A DNA stretch of 64,000 nucleotides from positions 29,857 through 93,856 of the forward strand of contig CAJQIZ010000024.1 in the NCBI GenBank assembly GCA_905478555.1, written 5' to 3'. The DNA is from an uncultured Flavobacteriales bacterium (GTDB lineage Bacteria > Bacteroidota > Bacteroidia > Flavobacteriales > BACL11). Under the pieces are notes generated by a model. The model saw nothing but the letters and a program-made list of their open reading frames with translations. It did not search any database and had not been told where the DNA came from. Shown piece after piece: positions 7,477 through 16,794 of the stretch; within the stretch, counting starts at the first letter, position 1; every line of letters starts with the position of its first letter. The position numbers and the translations under genes were made by a program.

Positions 7477-8253
7477 ATGAAAAAAACCCTCATTCTGTCT
7501 CTTATACAATCCAATATTTTTTGGGAAGATGTAGATAAAAACCTTCTTCATCTTGAAGAATTAATATCAAAAAATTCGAATACAGATATTATTCTACTAC
7601 CTGAAATGTTTAATACTTCTTTTTGTCCAAAATCTAATCATTTAGCAGAAACTATGAACGGCAAAACGGTGCGTTGGATGAATGAAATTGCTAGAAAGAA
7701 AGGATGTGCTATTGCTGGAAGTTTAATGATTTCAGAAGATGAAAAGGTTTATAATCGCCTAGTTTGGATTTCAAAAAATGGAGCAATACACACTTATGAT
7801 AAACATCATTTATTCTCTTTAATTAAAGAAGAAAGATACATAAGTAAAGGAGAAGAAAGGTTAATTGTAGAGATAGAGGGATGGAAAATCTGTCCACTTA
7901 TTTGTTACGATTTGCGTTTCCCTGTTTTTAGTAGAAATGATGTAGATTATGATGTACTGATTTATTTAGCAAATTGGCCTGTTAAAAGAATTGAGGCTTG
8001 GGATACCCTTCTAAAAGCTCGTTCTATTGAAAATCAGTGTTACACCATTGGGGTGAATAGAGTAGGAGAAGATGGAAACGGAATTCTTTTTAATGGTCAC
8101 ACCAAAGTGTTTGATGCTTTTGGTAACGAATTACTTTCTGCAACAGAAAATGAAATAGAGGTGCTTCAAATAGAAATTAGCTTAGAAGATTTAAAGTTAA
8201 AAAGAAGGCAGATGAATTTCTTACAAGACAGAGATGATTTTACTCTAACGTAA
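7477..8253 (+). CDS. Nitrilase-superfamily amidase (omega-amidase/YafV-like)
   Basis: 258 residues, one carbon-nitrogen hydrolase domain. The catalytic triad is visible: E43 (LLPEMFNT), K109 (YDKHHLF) and C143 (LICYDLRFP). The arrangement and length resemble YafV/Nit2 omega-amidases, which hydrolyse 2-oxoglutaramate or 2-oxosuccinamate formed in glutamine transamination and methionine salvage. Cytoplasmic; no signal peptide. It ends tail-to-tail with the next gene, overlapping it by 14 bases. The exact substrate cannot be settled from sequence. Confidence 0.88.
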   Translation: MKKTLILSLIQSNIFWEDVDKNLLHLEELISKNSNTDIILLPEMFNTSFCPKSNHLAETMNGKTVRWMNEIARKKGCAIAGSLMISEDEKVYNRLVWISKNGAIHTYDKHHLFSLIKEERYISKGEERLIVEIEGWKICPLICYDLRFPVFSRNDVDYDVLIYLANWPVKRIEAWDTLLKARSIENQCYTIGVNRVGEDGNGILFNGHTKVFDAFGNELLSATENEIEVLQIEISLEDLKLKRRQMNFLQDRDDFTLT

Positions 8254-9283
8254 TCCACTCTAACTCTATGTCCCAATTGGAGCGAATGGTTATTTTTTCA
8301 TGAAAATGATATGTTTTTTCTGATTGTTTCTTCTCAGAAAAATTCCCTGTATCCCAATAACCATTATCATTTTCATCCTGAAAAGCTCTTAAAGTATATT
8401 CTCCTGTGGAAATGTTTTTTAGCGTAAAGTTAAAAGTATTCTCAAATTTTTCTTGAACAATAACTTTATCTGCTTTTAATAGTTGAAGTACAATATTTCC
8501 ACTAAAATCGGAATTTAAAGTCAAGTTTCCACCTTCTGTTATTGTTGTATCTTTCAATATCTCTGTAGAATCAATTTCGTATAAAGGATTAAAAGTATAA
8601 AGTTTAATTGAGGTGTCTACACCTGCAACAAATAATTTATCTGAAAAAGAAATAATTTCATCTTCATGATAAAAATAATCATCCCCAGAAAGAGAAACTA
8701 CTTTGTAACTTCCCTCAATTATATTATTGAAAACGAAATAGCCGTCTATATTAGATTTACTCACATAATTTGGAGATGTTTTAAAGATTATAGAATCCTG
8801 AACATCAAATTGATACAGTAAAACCCAATGGTTTTTTTCATCTTCCTTTGTAAGAGAGTTCTGTAGAGAAACCTCTAAAGGTTGTAAGTTTATTTCTTTA
8901 TTAAAAGTATAAATCTCATCAATTAATTTGGTTAAAACATTTCCTTCTGTAAGGTCTTTTATACAATTTCCAAAACTTACTTCATAATGTAAATTAGTAT
9001 CTATATAGTCCTTAATAATTATCTCTAATACATTTCCCTTTACTTTATGAGAAACTCCATTTAAAGGCGGTGAAATATAGAAATTACCTACAAATTTATG
9101 TTCTTGTATTCTTTCATCAAATACATAAGTAAGCTTACTTTCTTTATTGTTATCTATTTCAATTTGATGAAAGTGATCAATACAACGTGGAGCCTCTTGG
9201 TCTTTCTCTCCTCCAGATGGCGCTACCATATTGGCGCATCCGCTAAATAGTAAAACAAAAAAAATAGAGAGGTGTAATTTCAT
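8240..9283 (-). CDS. Lipoprotein with Ig-like (Big_5) domain
   Basis: Starting at ATG 9283 (MKLHLSIFFVLLFSGC) the protein has a clear lipoprotein signal with lipobox LFSGC, followed by ANMVAPSGGEKDQEAP, a conserved start of Bacteroidota lipoproteins with an N-terminal bacterial Ig-like domain. The middle (FDERIQ..., ISPPLNG) fits that domain, and the C-terminal half is beta-rich with carboxypeptidase-regulatory-like segments (GYFVFNNIIEGSYKVVSL; GEYTLRAFQDENDNGYWD). Probably anchored in the outer membrane; function unknown. A start 13 codons further upstream would put extra residues before the signal peptide and overlap the comF pseudogene tail. Confidence 0.82.
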   Translation of the reverse strand: MKLHLSIFFVLLFSGCANMVAPSGGEKDQEAPRCIDHFHQIEIDNNKESKLTYVFDERIQEHKFVGNFYISPPLNGVSHKVKGNVLEIIIKDYIDTNLHYEVSFGNCIKDLTEGNVLTKLIDEIYTFNKEINLQPLEVSLQNSLTKEDEKNHWVLLYQFDVQDSIIFKTSPNYVSKSNIDGYFVFNNIIEGSYKVVSLSGDDYFYHEDEIISFSDKLFVAGVDTSIKLYTFNPLYEIDSTEILKDTTITEGGNLTLNSDFSGNIVLQLLKADKVIVQEKFENTFNFTLKNISTGEYTLRAFQDENDNGYWDTGNFSEKKQSEKTYHFHEKITIRSNWDIELEWITLE

Positions 9284-9299
9284 ATCAGCAAATATAACA

Positions 9300-9958
9300 T
9301 TAAGCAATAGCAATTGTAACAATACTAACTTTTATTCCTTCAATTTGTTGTAGTGATGTAATGCAAGCTTCCAAAGTAGATCCAGTTGTTACCACATCAT
9401 CAATTAGTAAAATGTGTTTATATTTTAATTTTTCTAAATCTGTCATTCGGAATACTTCTCCAACATTTTCTCATCTGATGTATTTGTTCTTTTTAGTTTG
9501 CGATTCAGTATCTACCGTTCTTGTTAGTGTTGTTGTCTCTATTTCTGTTTTTAGAACTTCTTTATTGCTTTTTCAATACACCTACTTTGGCTGTATCCTC
9601 TTATCTTTTCCTTTTTAGAATGAAGAGGAACAGGGATAATATAGTCAATATCTTTAAAAAATATACCCTCTTCTATTTCATATCCAATTTGTTTGCCTAA
9701 AAAGATTCCAACTTTTTGGTTTTCCTCATATTTCAGGGCATATATCATTTTTTGCAAAGGACTATCTTTTACAAATTCGTAAAGAGCCGCAGAATGACCT
9801 AATTGAACTTTTCCCCAAAAGAGTTTTTGTAAGTCGTTCTCTTTTATCTCAAAATGATTTGTTTTTGGAATGTGAAACTGACAAACAGTACAAATACACT
9901 GTTCATATTTAAATAGGGAATTGTTCCACCCTAAACAAATTTTATGATAAATAAGGAA
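9300..9958 (-). pseudogene. comF: Decayed comF (phosphoribosyltransferase-like competence gene)
   Basis: Three frame pieces read as one ComF-like protein. The N-terminal part (about 9958 to 9551) has a zinc-finger region CLGW...CICTVC followed by GHSAALYEFVKDSP, MIYALKYEENQKVG, IIPVPLHSKKEKIRGYSQS. A one-base frameshift occurs at ~9555-9565, after which the other frame continues VLKTEIET...ESQTKKNKYIR. A TGA stop at ~9473 interrupts the next segment (R*ENVGEVF, where ComF proteins have Trp). It then ends with the PRPP loop HILLIDDVVTTGSTL. There is no ATG at the start, and one zinc-finger Cys appears replaced by Trp. Four independent lesions argue for a true pseudogene rather than one sequencing error. 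Confidence 0.85.
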
Positions 9959-10000
9959 ATGAAATCATCAAAAAGGGAAGAAATCCACATAAATTAGCAT

Positions 10001-10028
10001 AAAAAAGAGGTCTTAAAAAGACCTCTTT
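10001..10028 (-). terminator. Rho-independent terminator of nrdJ
   Basis: Perfect 11-bp stem (AAAGAGGTCTT at 10004-10014, AAGACCTCTTT at 10018-10028) with a 3-base loop. Read leftward it is followed by a T-run. It lies 10 bases after the nrdJ stop codon. Confidence 0.9.
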
Positions 10029-10037
10029 ACTATTATT

Positions 10038-12623
10038 TTATCCACACTTACTGTATCCACAGTTTACACATTTCAGACAGCCTTCTTCATAAATTAGTCC
10101 TTCTGTATTGCAATCAGAACATTTATGATCATCTGCTTTTGTCCCATCAGGAATAAATGTTTTAAGAGCTCTTACAACTCCGCTTTTCCAAGTATTGATA
10201 TTTTCATCATAAAGATTCATCTTACCAATTAAATCTACCACATATTGTATTGGCATTCCATGACGTAATACTCCAGAAATTAGTTTTGCATAGTTCCAGA
10301 ATTCTTTATTGAACGAACGAGAAAGTCCACCAAAAGTAACTTTGTACCCTTCTTTATCTTCATATTGAAAATCGTACTGACTAGTTCCGTCTTCTCTTTT
10401 ATTTTTCACTACCCAACCGTACTCTACCCCTTTTGGTAAAACAAAAACATCTTCAATTTTACCAGTAAAAATCTCATAAGGTCTTCCGTTTAATAAACCA
10501 ACAACTGCCATCCATTTTTCTTTGTTATTTTGAAAACGGATTACTTTTGCATCTAATCTTTTCGGACGAGATGGTGCATGATTTACTGAAAATTCTGAAT
10601 TAGCTTCTTCAACTCCTCCTTTATCGTCATTAGCAACTAGTACTCCAGATCTTGATCCATCTCTGTACACAGTAATTCCTTTTAATCCTTGTTTCCAAGA
10701 TTCTAAGTAAATATTACTTACTTCTTCTTCTGATACATCATTTGGTAAATTGATAGTAGAACTAATAGAGTGCGTTACATATTTTTGAACTACAGCTTGC
10801 ATCTTTACTCTTTGTTCCCAGTTTATTTCTGGAGCTGTAGATCCCGAATAAGGGCTTTTCTTAGCATCTGTTTCTCCAGTAATTTCCATCCACTTTTTCA
10901 AGTTATGGTGGTAAACAGTAAACTCTTGCCACTTGTCTCCCATATCATCAATAAAGTCTACTTTTTCTTCAGTATCTCTATCGTTTAATTTTCTTCTTCT
11001 TTTATAGTCCGTCATAAATACTGGCTCTATTCCTGAAGAAGTTTGAGCTAACATACTAAGTGTCCCTGTAGGCGCAACGGTACTAATAGAAATGTTTCTT
11101 CTTCCGAACTTCATCATTCTTTCGTATACTTCCGGAAGTTCTACTTTTAACATTTGTACGAATTCTGATGTCTCTTCAATATCTTTATCAAAACCAACAA
11201 ACGAACCTCTTTCTAGCGACATGTCAATAGAACAATCGAATTCTGCTCTACATTTCTCTTTCATCATTCCCTCAATAAACTTAATAGATTCATCAGAATC
11301 ATATTTCATTCCTAGAGCTGCAACCATATCGGCAAGTGCAGTAAATCCAAGTCCGGTTCTTCTACCCTCTTTACCAGTTTTTAGTAATAACTCCCAAGTT
11401 TCTTTTTCTACCATCTTAATGATTTCCGGTTCTTCATCAGCATCTACTTTTGCTAATATTCTACCAATAGCTTCTATTTCTAAATCTACTAAATCATCCA
11501 TTAATCTTTGTCCTTCATAAGTTGCTTGATAGAACTTTTTCATATTGAACTTTGCTTGTGAAGTAAACGGTTGTTCAACAAATTTAAATAGGTTTAAAGC
11601 AATTAATCTACAACTGTCTCCACCTTGCATTGCAATTTCCGAACAAGGGTTTGTAGATGTATTCTCATATCCTGGATAAACAGATGACGTAGAGTACCAA
11701 TGTTGTCTGTCCCAGTAAATTAAACCAGGTTCAGCTGTGTTGTGCGCACATTGTATAATAGTATTCCAAAGATCTCTAGCTTGTATTGTTTTTGTAACTT
11801 TAGGTTCGTCAGAATCAATTGGCCATCTATGTGTATATTCTGTTTTATTATCTACTGCTTTCATAAATTCATCTGAAAGTCTTAGTGAGATATTAGCTCC
11901 TGTTACTTGAGATAAATCTTGTTTAATAGTTGTGAAATCTTCCACATCTGGGTGAGCGATATCCATAGAAAGCATCAAAGCTCCTCTTCTACCATTCTGA
12001 GCTACTTCTCTTGTTGTATGGGAGAATCTTTTCATAAAAGAAACTGCACCAGAAGTAGATCCTGCAGCATTTGAAACATGAGAACCAGAGGGTCTTAAGT
12101 TAGAGATGTCTACTCCAACACCACATCTTCTTTTAAATAATTGAGCTAATTGTTGGTCGGTATAAAATACTCCACCATAAGAATCATGCATTTCAGGAAC
12201 AACAATACAGTTTGATAATGAAGCAATTTTATAAATATTTCCAAGTGAACTCATTACACTTCCTTGTGGGATGATGTGTCCAAAATTCTCGAATAAATCA
12301 AAAATTCTTCCCTCACTTAAGTGCTCTCTATTCTGTCCGTATTCCGATAAGAATTTAGCCGATCCATTCAGATTATATTTTAATTTATAATCTTCTTCAA
12401 TCCTCCCGAACTCTCTAGCCATTCTTCTATGCATATCTTCTGGAGATTGTTCTACAAAGTTTTCTTCAAAATCCTTCATAGCATACTTATTCATCCATGT
12501 AGTAGCGGCTAATTCATCTCCATTAAAGTATTTAATACTTTCTGCCAATACTTCATTATAAGTATAAGTCTGAACTTTTTGGTCGTTTAGTAAGTTTGTG
12601 TTTGCTTCTTTTGTTTTTGCCAT
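10038..12623 (-). CDS. nrdJ: Adenosylcobalamin-dependent ribonucleotide reductase (class II)
   Basis: 861 residues, the length of the long class II enzymes. Seen: GSVMSSLGNIYKIASLSNC and the redox-site region, RRCGVGVDISNLRPSG, the active-site block NPCSEIAMQGGDSCRLIALNL, and a phosphate-binding ISTVAPTGTLSM. The C-terminus is a cysteine-rich zinc-ribbon (CSDCNTEGLIYEEGCLKCVNCGYSKCG) that supplies reducing cysteines. It makes deoxyribonucleotides with B12 and works with or without oxygen. No cobalamin riboswitch was recognised in the 267 bases upstream. No class I genes (nrdA/nrdB) are in the window. Confidence 0.95.
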   Translation of the reverse strand: MAKTKEANTNLLNDQKVQTYTYNEVLAESIKYFNGDELAATTWMNKYAMKDFEENFVEQSPEDMHRRMAREFGRIEEDYKLKYNLNGSAKFLSEYGQNREHLSEGRIFDLFENFGHIIPQGSVMSSLGNIYKIASLSNCIVVPEMHDSYGGVFYTDQQLAQLFKRRCGVGVDISNLRPSGSHVSNAAGSTSGAVSFMKRFSHTTREVAQNGRRGALMLSMDIAHPDVEDFTTIKQDLSQVTGANISLRLSDEFMKAVDNKTEYTHRWPIDSDEPKVTKTIQARDLWNTIIQCAHNTAEPGLIYWDRQHWYSTSSVYPGYENTSTNPCSEIAMQGGDSCRLIALNLFKFVEQPFTSQAKFNMKKFYQATYEGQRLMDDLVDLEIEAIGRILAKVDADEEPEIIKMVEKETWELLLKTGKEGRRTGLGFTALADMVAALGMKYDSDESIKFIEGMMKEKCRAEFDCSIDMSLERGSFVGFDKDIEETSEFVQMLKVELPEVYERMMKFGRRNISISTVAPTGTLSMLAQTSSGIEPVFMTDYKRRRKLNDRDTEEKVDFIDDMGDKWQEFTVYHHNLKKWMEITGETDAKKSPYSGSTAPEINWEQRVKMQAVVQKYVTHSISSTINLPNDVSEEEVSNIYLESWKQGLKGITVYRDGSRSGVLVANDDKGGVEEANSEFSVNHAPSRPKRLDAKVIRFQNNKEKWMAVVGLLNGRPYEIFTGKIEDVFVLPKGVEYGWVVKNKREDGTSQYDFQYEDKEGYKVTFGGLSRSFNKEFWNYAKLISGVLRHGMPIQYVVDLIGKMNLYDENINTWKSGVVRALKTFIPDGTKADDHKCSDCNTEGLIYEEGCLKCVNCGYSKCG

Positions 12624-12890
12624 ATTTATTGTTCTCGATTAAGCGTTATATATTTATTGTCTTATTTTTCTGTTTACAATTTTAAAAATATAATCTCTCA
12701 TATTACACGTTTATTATTTGTTTACTAACATATTTTTTAACAAAATCTAAAAATATTTTGTGCTAGATAAATATAATATAGTGTAAAAAACACACTATCT
12801 TTTCATGAAAATTCTAAGTTGTTGAAATTCAGTAAAATGAATTTAAAAAATAAAGTGTAGAAAATATTTTCATAATAAAGTTTTTAACAA
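12624..12890. other. AT-rich spacer between nrdJ and purQ
   Basis: No gene seen. A dyad at 12778-12798 (ATAGTGT, 7-base loop, ACACTAT) could be a weak purQ terminator or a regulator site. Its ACACTAT half-sites recall NrdR boxes, but they face the wrong way round for the NrdR consensus. Confidence 0.4.
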
Positions 12891-13580
12891 CTATGATAAA
12901 ACGATATTTAAAATACTGTCGAATAATATTTTCCCATCGGCATTATTTAATTCCGCATCTGCAGCTCGTTCAGGGTGCGGCATCATTCCAAATACATTTC
13001 TGTTTTTATTACAAACTCCAGCAATATTTAATAAAGATCCATTTGGATTAGCCTCTTCTGTAATATTTCCATTTTCATCAGAATACTTAAATAAAATCTG
13101 CTCATTAGTAATTAACTCTTGTAAAGTCTCTTCATCAGCATGGTACCTACCTTCTCCGTGTGCAATTGGTATTTTTACTGCATTATCAGAATATTGATTA
13201 GTAACTAATGTATTTTTTGTAATAGCTGTTAAATGTATATTTTTACAAATAAATTTATGATTAGTATTATGTAGAAGTGCTCCTGGTAAAAGTCCTGACT
13301 CACATAAAATCTGGAATCCGTTACAGATACCCATAACATATCCACCATTATTAGCATGTTCTACTAATTTTTCCATAATTGGAGAGTAGTTAGCAATTGC
13401 TCCCGATCTTAAGTAATCTCCAAAAGAAAATCCTCCAGGAAGAATAATGAAATCACAATTTTGTAAGTTAGTATCTTTATGCCATAACTTTACTACCTCT
13501 TGTTTCATTATGCTTTCTAAAACATAAACCATATCCATATCACAATTCGATCCCGGGAAAACGACTACTCCAAATTTCAT
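12891..13580 (-). CDS. purQ: Phosphoribosylformylglycinamidine synthase, glutaminase subunit
   Basis: 229 residues; a triad glutamine amidotransferase. FPGSNCD near the start, LPGGFSFGDYLRSG, nucleophile C86 in GICNGFQIL, and H202/E204 in MMPHPERAAD are all present. It releases ammonia from glutamine for FGAM synthase in purine synthesis, so the organism has the split PurQ/PurL/PurS system or a partner PurL elsewhere. The neighbouring purD, about 1.2 kb further left, is another purine gene but is separated by membrane-protein genes. Confidence 0.95.
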   Translation of the reverse strand: MKFGVVVFPGSNCDMDMVYVLESIMKQEVVKLWHKDTNLQNCDFIILPGGFSFGDYLRSGAIANYSPIMEKLVEHANNGGYVMGICNGFQILCESGLLPGALLHNTNHKFICKNIHLTAITKNTLVTNQYSDNAVKIPIAHGEGRYHADEETLQELITNEQILFKYSDENGNITEEANPNGSLLNIAGVCNKNRNVFGMMPHPERAADAELNNADGKILFDSILNIVLS

Positions 13581-13602
13581 ATAATTTGTTTTAATTGAAT
13601 TG

Positions 13603-13610
13603 CAAAATTA
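13603..13610 (-). promoter_or_regulatory. Predicted -7 element for purQ
   Basis: On the minus strand TAATTTTG fits TAnnTTTG, 22 bases upstream of the purQ ATG. It overlaps the 3' end of the next gene. Confidence 0.45.
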
Positions 13611-14546
13611 CATATTAATCATTGTAATTCTATAAAAAATAGAACTAAATAGAAAAAGGAAAAATATAAATTCGGACCACCTTATTTTTATATGATACAC
13701 AAAATAATTACCTATAATCACACTAAGTGGCGTTACTATTAATATTACTGTTTCTTCCTTGCCTGAAGATAGAAATATAAACACAGAAAAAAAGAAATAT
13801 AAAATTATAATTGTAAAGGATTCTCTGCTTCTGATACTCTTTTTATACATCCACCTAAAAATTTCAAAGAATGACAACAAACTCACTAATGATAAAACAT
13901 AAAACCATATTTTCTGATTTAATGCTATTTCCACTATACTAAAATTAAATAGTTTAAAATTAAATTCAAATACAGGAAAATATAGTTCAGTTTTAGTAAA
14001 TATTTGATAACTCCACAAGAAGAAATAAGGAACAAACAAAGAGAGTATACTGATAGTATTGATTCTCCAATTAATGTTTCTGAAAATTAAAGTAGATATT
14101 AATATTATTGGAAATAAAAGTAAAATATTAGGTAGATAAAACGATAAAATAGAAAGTAAAATACCCGCATTAAACACTATAGAAAATGGTTGTTTCTGCT
14201 TATAAAGTTGTAGTAAAAAGTTTAAGAAAAACAATAGAACAAATGAAATCAACATCATTTTATGATTCGTTACAAATGTTGTGTTTAGAAGTAAGAAGAC
14301 AAATGCTAATACAAAATTTGGTCTTTTAATGATGTCTTTATCATAGATTAAGTTATTTAACCCAATAGAGTGGAAAAACGTAAGTATTGCACTAATTACT
14401 ACTAGTAAAACAGAATAAAATGGAAATTTGTTTTCAATATTTTGAAACTGAGAAGTGAAAAATGAGGGTATAAAAAACAATATGGAAAACAGTAGAAATA
14501 GTATAATTAAATACGAATGACTATTTTTTAAGGATTTTAGAATCAT
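13608..14546 (-). CDS. Multi-pass membrane protein, DUF6427-like
   Basis: 312 residues with about nine hydrophobic segments spread over the whole length and few conserved polar residues. The start MILKSLKNSHSY and the position beside a tiny membrane protein and purD match the DUF6427 family as found in flavobacteria (recognised from memory of gene order). No enzymatic motif can be seen; function unknown. It is divergent from the small ORF at 14597. Confidence 0.7.
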   Translation of the reverse strand: MILKSLKNSHSYLIILFLLFSILFFIPSFFTSQFQNIENKFPFYSVLLVVISAILTFFHSIGLNNLIYDKDIIKRPNFVLAFVFLLLNTTFVTNHKMMLISFVLLFFLNFLLQLYKQKQPFSIVFNAGILLSILSFYLPNILLLFPIILISTLIFRNINWRINTISILSLFVPYFFLWSYQIFTKTELYFPVFEFNFKLFNFSIVEIALNQKIWFYVLSLVSLLSFFEIFRWMYKKSIRSRESFTIIILYFFFSVFIFLSSGKEETVILIVTPLSVIIGNYFVYHIKIRWSEFIFFLFLFSSIFYRITMINM

Positions 14547-14563
14547 TTATTGTTAAAATATTT

Positions 14564-14571
14564 TAGTTTTG
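14564..14571 (+). promoter_or_regulatory. Predicted -7 element for the small membrane protein gene
   Basis: TAGTTTTG fits TAnnTTTG, 25 bases before the ATG at 14597. Confidence 0.45.
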
Positions 14572-14596
14572 CATTCAAATTAATACAGTTTTACAG

Positions 14597-14773
14597 ATGA
14601 ACGACTTTTTATACGCTACTGGAGATTTATTCGAATCAATTTTTGATGTAATGCCGCTTTTTGGAGACTACATCAACTACTTTTTTATGGTTGTTATTTT
14701 CACTTTTCTTGTTGTATGGACGACTAAGATGTTTGGCCATAAAAAGAGAGGAGAAGAACACGCTTCATCATAA
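14597..14773 (+). CDS. Small single-pass membrane protein (DUF6341-like)
   Basis: 58 codons beginning MNDFLYATGDLFESIFDVMP. One strong membrane helix (~ residues 26-43, YFFMVVIFTFLVVWTT) is followed by a charged tail GHKKRGEEHASS. The gene has its own -7 promoter match and sits between the DUF6427-like gene and purD, where flavobacteria usually carry a short DUF6341 gene. It ends tail-to-tail with purD, overlapping by 6 bases. Function unknown. Confidence 0.7.
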   Translation: MNDFLYATGDLFESIFDVMPLFGDYINYFFMVVIFTFLVVWTTKMFGHKKRGEEHASS

Positions 14774-16039
14774 ATCAAATCCGATATCTTTTCGGTAGTA
14801 CTTTCCTTTAAAATCTATCTTTTCAGCATTCTGTAAAGATTTATTTACCGCTTTATTTATATCTTGCCCAAAAGAGGTTATCGCCATAACCCTACCTCCA
14901 TTTGTAACTATTTTATCATCTTTAGTTATTGTACCTGAATGGAATAAGATACTACCTTCTAACTCATCAAAACCATTTATTTCCATTCCTTTTTCATAGC
15001 TTTCAGGATAACCTCCTGAAACTAACATTATAGTTGCTGCTACCTCTTCTGAAATATCAAAATCTACTTCTGAAAAAGAACCGTTTCCGATTCCCTTAAA
15101 AAGATTTAGTAAATCTGATTTTATTCTAGGTATAACCACTTCCGTTTCAGGGTCTCCCATTCTTACATTGTACTCTATTACCTTTGGGTTTCCATTTTCA
15201 ACCATTAATCCGATAAAGATAAATCCTTTATAATCAATATTTTCTTCTACTAATCCTTTTATAGTTGGTTTTATAATTTCTCTTTCTACTTTCTCAATAA
15301 AAAATCTATCTACAAAAGGTACTGGTGAAATAGCTCCCATTCCTCCAGTGTTTAGTCCTTTATCTCCTTCTCCAATTCTTTTATAATCTTTTGCTGAAGG
15401 TAAAATTTTATAGGAAACTCCATCCGTTAAAACAAATACCGAAAGTTCTATTCCTTTTAGATGTTCTTCAATTACAACCTTACTACTTGCATCACCAAAT
15501 TTTGCATCTGCAAGCATCTCTTTTAATGATTCTTTAGCTTCTTCAAGGGTTTCAGGAATTAAAACCCCCTTACCAGCAGCTAATCCATCTGCTTTTAAAA
15601 CATACGGAGCACTAAGTGTTTCTAAAAACTGATATCCCTCCTCTAAAGTATCTTTAGTAAAACTTTGATAAGCGGCTGTTGGAATATTATGTTTTATCAT
15701 AAATTTCTTAGAAAACTCTTTACTTCCTTCTAATCGAGCTCCTTTTTTTGAAGGTCCGATTACTGTAATATGTTGAAGAGATGCGTCTTCATTAAAAAAA
15801 TCGTAGATACCATTTACTAGTGGATCTTCTGGACCCACCACTATCATGCTTACTTGTTCTGAAATACAGAGTTCTTTTATCTTTTCAAAATCATTTACTC
15901 CGATATTAACATTGTTACCCACCTGATTTGTACCTGCATTTCCAGGTGCTATAAATAGTTTTTTACACAAACTTGATTGAGATATTTTCCATGCAAACGC
16001 ATGTTCTCTTCCCCCGCTTCCTAATATTAATACATTCAT
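14768..16039 (-). CDS. purD: Phosphoribosylamine--glycine ligase
   Basis: 423 residues, ATP-grasp ligase of full length. MNVLILGSGGREHAFAWKI opens the N domain; PYVLKADGLAAGKGVLI, LNTGGMGAISP and VIEYNVRMGDPETE are the diagnostic ATP-grasp and active-site motifs. It joins glycine to phosphoribosylamine in de novo purine synthesis. The start codon overlaps the last base of the upstream yebC-like stop, so translation is probably coupled. Confidence 0.97.
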   Translation of the reverse strand: MNVLILGSGGREHAFAWKISQSSLCKKLFIAPGNAGTNQVGNNVNIGVNDFEKIKELCISEQVSMIVVGPEDPLVNGIYDFFNEDASLQHITVIGPSKKGARLEGSKEFSKKFMIKHNIPTAAYQSFTKDTLEEGYQFLETLSAPYVLKADGLAAGKGVLIPETLEEAKESLKEMLADAKFGDASSKVVIEEHLKGIELSVFVLTDGVSYKILPSAKDYKRIGEGDKGLNTGGMGAISPVPFVDRFFIEKVEREIIKPTIKGLVEENIDYKGFIFIGLMVENGNPKVIEYNVRMGDPETEVVIPRIKSDLLNLFKGIGNGSFSEVDFDISEEVAATIMLVSGGYPESYEKGMEINGFDELEGSILFHSGTITKDDKIVTNGGRVMAITSFGQDINKAVNKSLQNAEKIDFKGKYYRKDIGFDL

Positions 16040-16785
16040 TATTCTTCCATAGCTTTTAATATTTCTTCTGTTAGTTCCATATTATGAAATACCTGTTGTA
16101 CATCATCATCTTCCTCTAACTTGTCTAATAGTTTTAGAACTAATTTCGCATCTTCTGCAGAGATAGTCTTAGTGTTATTTGGTATTCTTTGTAATTCTGA
16201 ATTTTGAATTTCAATCTCTAAATTTTCTAAGCAATTCTGCATATTACTAAAATCAGGGAAATTGCAATATGCTGTAATTGCTTCCTCATCCACTTCTAAC
16301 TCCTCTAGTCCTCCATCAATTAATTCCATCTCTAACTCTTCTGTATCTATAGATATTTGATTAGGCTCAATAGTAAAAACTCCCTTCCTGTCAAATATAA
16401 ACTCCAAAGAACCATTAGTACCTAAATTTCCTTCACATTTACTAAAATGTGACCTTACATTAGCAACTGTTCTGTTGTTATTATCAGAAGTACAGTCTAC
16501 AAAAACTGCAATTCCATGTGGAGCATATCCCTCCAAAGTAATCTCTACATAGTTAGCCGCATCTGCACCACTTGCTTTTTTAATAGCTCTTTCTACATTA
16601 TCTTTTGGCATGTTGGCAGCTTTTGCATTTTGCATAACTTGCCTCAATCTGGAATTAGAATCTGGATCTGGACCACCTTCTTTTACAGCCATTACAATTT
16701 CTCTTCCTATTCTAGAAAACGCTTTGGACATTGCAGACCAACGCTTCATCTTTCTTGCTTTTCTGAATTCGAACGCTCTTCCCAT
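16039..16785 (-). CDS. YebC/PmpR-family protein
   Basis: 248 residues. MGRAFEFRKARKMKRWSAMSKAFSRIGREI, KEGGPDPDSNSRLRQVMQNAKAANMPKDNVERAIKKA and the acidic C-terminal half are typical. Members were named as transcription regulators; later work on YebC-type proteins links some to translation through difficult proline stretches. Cytoplasmic. It lies between lepA (9 bases away) and purD (overlapping), so the three probably form one leftward operon; the link with lepA fits a role in translation. Confidence 0.92.
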   Translation of the reverse strand: MGRAFEFRKARKMKRWSAMSKAFSRIGREIVMAVKEGGPDPDSNSRLRQVMQNAKAANMPKDNVERAIKKASGADAANYVEITLEGYAPHGIAVFVDCTSDNNNRTVANVRSHFSKCEGNLGTNGSLEFIFDRKGVFTIEPNQISIDTEELEMELIDGGLEELEVDEEAITAYCNFPDFSNMQNCLENLEIEIQNSELQRIPNNTKTISAEDAKLVLKLLDKLEEDDDVQQVFHNMELTEEILKAMEE

Positions 16786-16794
16786 ATTTATTTT

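Noticed and set aside
9361..9618. Plus-strand 85-codon frame
   Set aside because: It is antisense to the decayed comF, whose minus-strand pieces read clearly as a ComF protein.
12778..12798. NrdR box upstream of the ribonucleotide reductase
   Set aside because: The half-sites are in inverted order relative to the NrdR consensus and separated by an A-run, so the match is not convincing.
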